From Planctomycetota bacterium (lineage in GTDB: Bacteria; Planctomycetota; UBA8108), in the NCBI GenBank assembly GCA_016928605.1, contig JAFGKN010000410.1, forward strand, positions 1 to 7,396: a DNA stretch of 7,396 nucleotides, given 5' to 3'. The notes beneath the pieces are model-generated. The model had not been told where the DNA came from. It was given only the letters and a program-made list of their open reading frames with translations, and searched no databases. Positions within the stretch are counted from its first letter, which is position 1. Every line of letters begins with the position of its first letter. Position numbers and translations under genes: made by a program. Shown here piece by piece: positions 5,585 through 7,396 of this stretch.

Positions 5585-7360
5585 TCACTTCTGCTTCTGC
5601 TTGTCGTCTTCCTTCTCGCGGGGAACCGGAGCGAACTTCGTGAAGAAGTGCTCCATGTGCCGCGTGAACTCGTAGGGCTCCGACGCGAAGGGAAACTCGG
5701 AGGAGCTCGCCATCCTCGCCACCCAGCTGCGCGTGAACGCCATCTCGACCCGCTTCATGTCGGCCAGGGGAGTCCAGGGATTCTTCTCGCCCATGAAGAT
5801 GAGCGTGGGCAGCGATGTCTTGCCACCGCTGAAAATGCTCTTCACGGCCCAGCTGCTGTCGTTCATCACCTGGGTGCCTCCGGGCCGGCGGTAAAGGTAC
5901 TCGAAGTTCCCGATCATGGGGAGAGTGGGATCCGCGAAGCGAAGATTCATGAGCGCCCGGCCCATCCCTCCCGACTCGGCGGCGTCGGCCGCCTCGTAGG
6001 TGGGCTTGCCGGTCTTCGGGTCGATCAAGATGTTGTCCGCCCCCTTCACCAGCTCCGGGTTCTTCCTCGCCTGGCCCTGGCGCTTCACGTTCGCGATCGC
6101 ATCGCGGTACGCGCTGCCCGCCGACATGGGGCTGATCAGGACGAGATGGCTGATCTTCTCCGGAGCCTCGACGGCCAGCATCATCGCCATGGTGCACGCG
6201 GCCGGACCGTGGCCCAGAACGGCCATCTTGTCGATCTCCGTGTCTTCCATGTATCCCTTGAGGATCTCCGCCAGACGCTTCGTCGGATACAGAGGAATGT
6301 TGTCCGCGGCGCCGCGCGCGAGCCCCTTGAAATCATCGAACATGGGCATGAGCAGGTAGTAGACCTTGCAGAACTCCTCGACGCCGTGGAACCAGGGGCG
6401 GAAGTACTCCGGCTCGTAGCCCTGCCACGAGAGGACGAGGAGGGGATAGCCGTTCGGATCACCGGCGATCTTCATGTTGACCGTCACCTCGACTCCGCCT
6501 CGCCTGACGACGACGGTCCGACCGCGCCCCTCGTCCTCTCCCGCCTCCTGCTCGACCCGGCTCTTCAGCGAGAACTGGTCCTTGGCCACGGTCCACCACT
6601 GCAGCCAGTCCTCCACGACGTCCCGGTAGTACTGCCCCGTCAGCTGCTCGAGCACGTACCGGTTGTGGATCCACTCCTCGAAGTTCGCGATCTTGTTCTT
6701 CTTGTTCTTCTTCTCGAGGTCCCGCATCCGCACCATGTTGTCGAGAAGGAGCTGGATCGTCTCGTCCCTGGGATAGAAGAGGAATCCCTGCAGCGCGGCC
6801 ATGCGCACGCGAGGGTCGCTGTCCTCGAACGCGAGCTTGATCCACTCGTACCACTTGCCCTCCGGATCGTACTTCTGGAGGCGCGGAAGCATCAGCTTGA
6901 AGTACTCGATGCCCCGCGTCTGCCGGAGGAGGGCCCTCGCCCTCTCGCGCATCCGGTCGTCGTTCCCCCCCTCGGCGTCGACGAAGCTCTTGCGGATCTT
7001 CCAGATCACCGAGTAGACGATCGCCTCCTTGGCCAGCGGGTACTTCTTGCCCTTGAGCACCGAGAGGATCTCCGCCTCCGCCTCCTCGCCCTCGGCGGCG
7101 AGCAGGGCCTCGTAGGCTCCCTCGCGGACGTACCAGTCGATCCGCAGGGGATCGCTCTTGCTCTCGAGGACCTGCCACAGCGCCCTGAGCCCCTTCACCG
7201 TCGTCGTATCGATCTGCTTCACCGCGTCGTGGCGCTGCTGGCTGTAGTCGGACTTCAGTCCGATCCTGAGGATCGGGAGCCACTCGTCGGCTGCGCGCGC
7301 AGGGCCGCCGGGGATCCACGAAAGGACGAGAATCGCGAGAGAAAGACTCAGCTTCTTCAT
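5585..7360 (-). CDS. Exported HEAT-repeat protein with a C-terminal degenerate alpha/beta-hydrolase domain
   Basis: Complete 591-residue protein, ATG at 7360-7358 and TGA at 5587-5585. The start is supported by a signal peptide directly after it and a GGAAGG ten bases upstream. Order: Sec signal peptide (1-23), helical HEAT-like repeats (about 30-212), a Lys-rich stretch, an LTG...W..WW segment (237-263), an acidic linker (270-280), then an alpha/beta-hydrolase fold (about 281-577) and a charged tail. The hydrolase resembles the proline iminopeptidase/haloperoxidase-like group, with a first strand YPLLVLSWQGYEPEYF, an elbow VLGHGPAA, a strand HLVLISP, a late strand LIFMGEKNPWTP and EFPFASEPYEF. 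The usual Ser, Asp and His positions hold Gly385, Asn527 and Glu555, so it is probably not catalytic. It likely acts in the periplasm as a binding or scaffold protein, which is inference. It is convergent with its neighbour and shows no operon partner in the window. Confidence 0.92.
   Translation of the reverse strand: MKKLSLSLAILVLSWIPGGPARAADEWLPILRIGLKSDYSQQRHDAVKQIDTTTVKGLRALWQVLESKSDPLRIDWYVREGAYEALLAAEGEEAEAEILSVLKGKKYPLAKEAIVYSVIWKIRKSFVDAEGGNDDRMRERARALLRQTRGIEYFKLMLPRLQKYDPEGKWYEWIKLAFEDSDPRVRMAALQGFLFYPRDETIQLLLDNMVRMRDLEKKNKKNKIANFEEWIHNRYVLEQLTGQYYRDVVEDWLQWWTVAKDQFSLKSRVEQEAGEDEGRGRTVVVRRGGVEVTVNMKIAGDPNGYPLLVLSWQGYEPEYFRPWFHGVEEFCKVYYLLMPMFDDFKGLARGAADNIPLYPTKRLAEILKGYMEDTEIDKMAVLGHGPAACTMAMMLAVEAPEKISHLVLISPMSAGSAYRDAIANVKRQGQARKNPELVKGADNILIDPKTGKPTYEAADAAESGGMGRALMNLRFADPTLPMIGNFEYLYRRPGGTQVMNDSSWAVKSIFSGGKTSLPTLIFMGEKNPWTPLADMKRVEMAFTRSWVARMASSSEFPFASEPYEFTRHMEHFFTKFAPVPREKEDDKQKQK
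5630..6520 (-). other. Degenerate alpha/beta-hydrolase domain (residues about 281-577)
   Basis: The domain starts with the beta-hairpin TVVVRRGGVEVTVNMKIAG and the first central strand YPLLVLS. The normal HGGPG oxyanion motif after that strand is replaced by SWQG. The nucleophile elbow, normally GHSxG, reads G383-H-G385-P-A. The acid position after the strand LIFMGEK is N527, where family members have D. The His position, normally GHFPF, reads S-E555-FPF. The flanking residues stay well conserved in type, so the alignment is easy to follow and the losses look like real substitutions rather than an indel. The only other Ser-x-Gly nearby is S413 after the next strand, which is not at an elbow position. 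Confidence 0.7.
6572..6652 (-). other. LTG...W..WW segment after the HEAT repeats (residues 237-263)
   Basis: The residues LEQLTGQYYRDVVEDWLQWW, then a short run to a Phe, match a motif I have seen trailing HEAT repeats in exported proteins of planctomycete- and myxobacteria-like genomes, in the form LTG, a short aromatic run, D, then W..WW. Its function is not known to me. It probably packs against the last helices and caps the repeat stack, which is inference. It marks the boundary between the HEAT region and the hydrolase domain. Confidence 0.55.
6725..7273 (-). other. HEAT-like alpha-helical repeat region (residues about 30-212)
   Basis: Helix pairs follow one another. Examples are QQRHDAVKQIDTTTVKGLRA with the next helix LWQVLES, then VREGAYEALLAAEGEEAEAE with ILSVLKG, and later SDPRVRMAALQGFLFYPRDE with TIQLLLDNM. 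The D(P)RVR..AL..F pattern in the last unit is characteristic of HEAT/PBS-type repeats. Such repeats build curved protein-binding surfaces. Four or so units can be guessed, but their borders are not certain by eye. Confidence 0.65.
7292..7360 (-). other. Sec signal peptide (residues 1-23)
   Basis: The N-terminus has a KK positive region, a hydrophobic core LSLSLAILVLSWI, a helix-breaking PGGP and an ARA cleavage motif. Signal peptidase I would cut after A23, leaving ADEW as the mature start. No lipobox Cys is present, so a lipoprotein is unlikely. This places the HEAT and hydrolase domains outside the cytoplasm. Confidence 0.88.
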
Positions 7361-7370
7361 GTCGACCGGA

Positions 7371-7376
7371 CCTTCC
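7371..7376 (-). promoter_or_regulatory. Probable ribosome binding site within a small hairpin
   Basis: Read on the minus strand this is GGAAGG, ten bases before the ATG at 7360. It lies inside a short inverted repeat, CCGGA at 7366-7370 and TCCGG at 7374-7378, whose loop holds AGG. The match to the anti-Shine-Dalgarno is only partial. The remaining 18 bases to the window edge show no promoter I can support. Confidence 0.45.
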
Positions 7377-7396
7377 GGGGTGTTTCGGGTTGGTGA

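Noticed and set aside
6119..6127. Ser413-x-Gly as an alternative hydrolase nucleophile
   Set aside because: It follows the strand HLVLISP, which is the one after the elbow strand, and lacks the preceding small residue of a G-x-S-x-G turn.
5648..7396. Plus-strand open frame opposite the HEAT/hydrolase gene (582 codons)
   Set aside because: Its product is low-complexity, rich in Leu, Val, His and Arg, and has no domain. The opposite strand encodes a signal peptide and recognisable folds.
1..7396. CRISPR array, tRNA or rRNA genes, insertion sequence, defence or mobile-element genes
   Set aside because: No regular repeats with spacers, no transposase or integrase motifs and no structural RNA were seen; the two genes fill nearly all of the sequence.

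Overview
The window is GC-rich, with strongly G/C-biased third codon positions, and is almost entirely filled by two convergent genes. It looks like chromosomal DNA of a Gram-negative, probably uncultured bacterium of the Planctomycetota or a group with a similar secretome (Acidobacteriota, Myxococcota, Eisenbacteria-type lineages). The clues are a giant secreted multidomain protein ending in a dockerin-like pair of calcium loops and a short Cys tail, and an exported HEAT-repeat protein with an LTG...W..WW segment. The phylum is inferred from domain style only, because no marker gene is present.

Bases 2-5527 (+): the 3' part of one very large gene, open at the left edge (at least 1841 codons). 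In order it encodes an IPT/TIG domain, an Fn3-like domain, a Cys-rich beta-strand-rich block of about 850 residues that I do not recognise, a glycine-rich linker, an irregular beta-propeller-like region, a CARDB domain, a second Fn3-like domain resembling the first, and a C-terminal dockerin-like module. Everything points to a surface or secreted structural or adhesive protein. No catalytic domain is visible in the part present.

Bases 5528-5584: a short convergent intergenic gap with only a weak hairpin.

Bases 5585-7360 (-): a complete 591-residue exported protein with a Sec signal peptide, alpha-helical HEAT-like repeats, an LTG...W..WW segment and a C-terminal alpha/beta-hydrolase fold. 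By my reading the hydrolase has lost the nucleophile Ser (Gly385), the acid (Asn527), the His (Glu555) and the HG oxyanion motif, so it is probably a pseudo-enzyme. This is the most interesting observation in the window.

The genes converge, so they are not in one operon and no functional link between them can be claimed. No RNA gene, CRISPR array, mobile element, origin or attachment site was seen. Apart from the degenerate hydrolase and the unrecognised central block, I found no convincing sign of a new multi-gene system.
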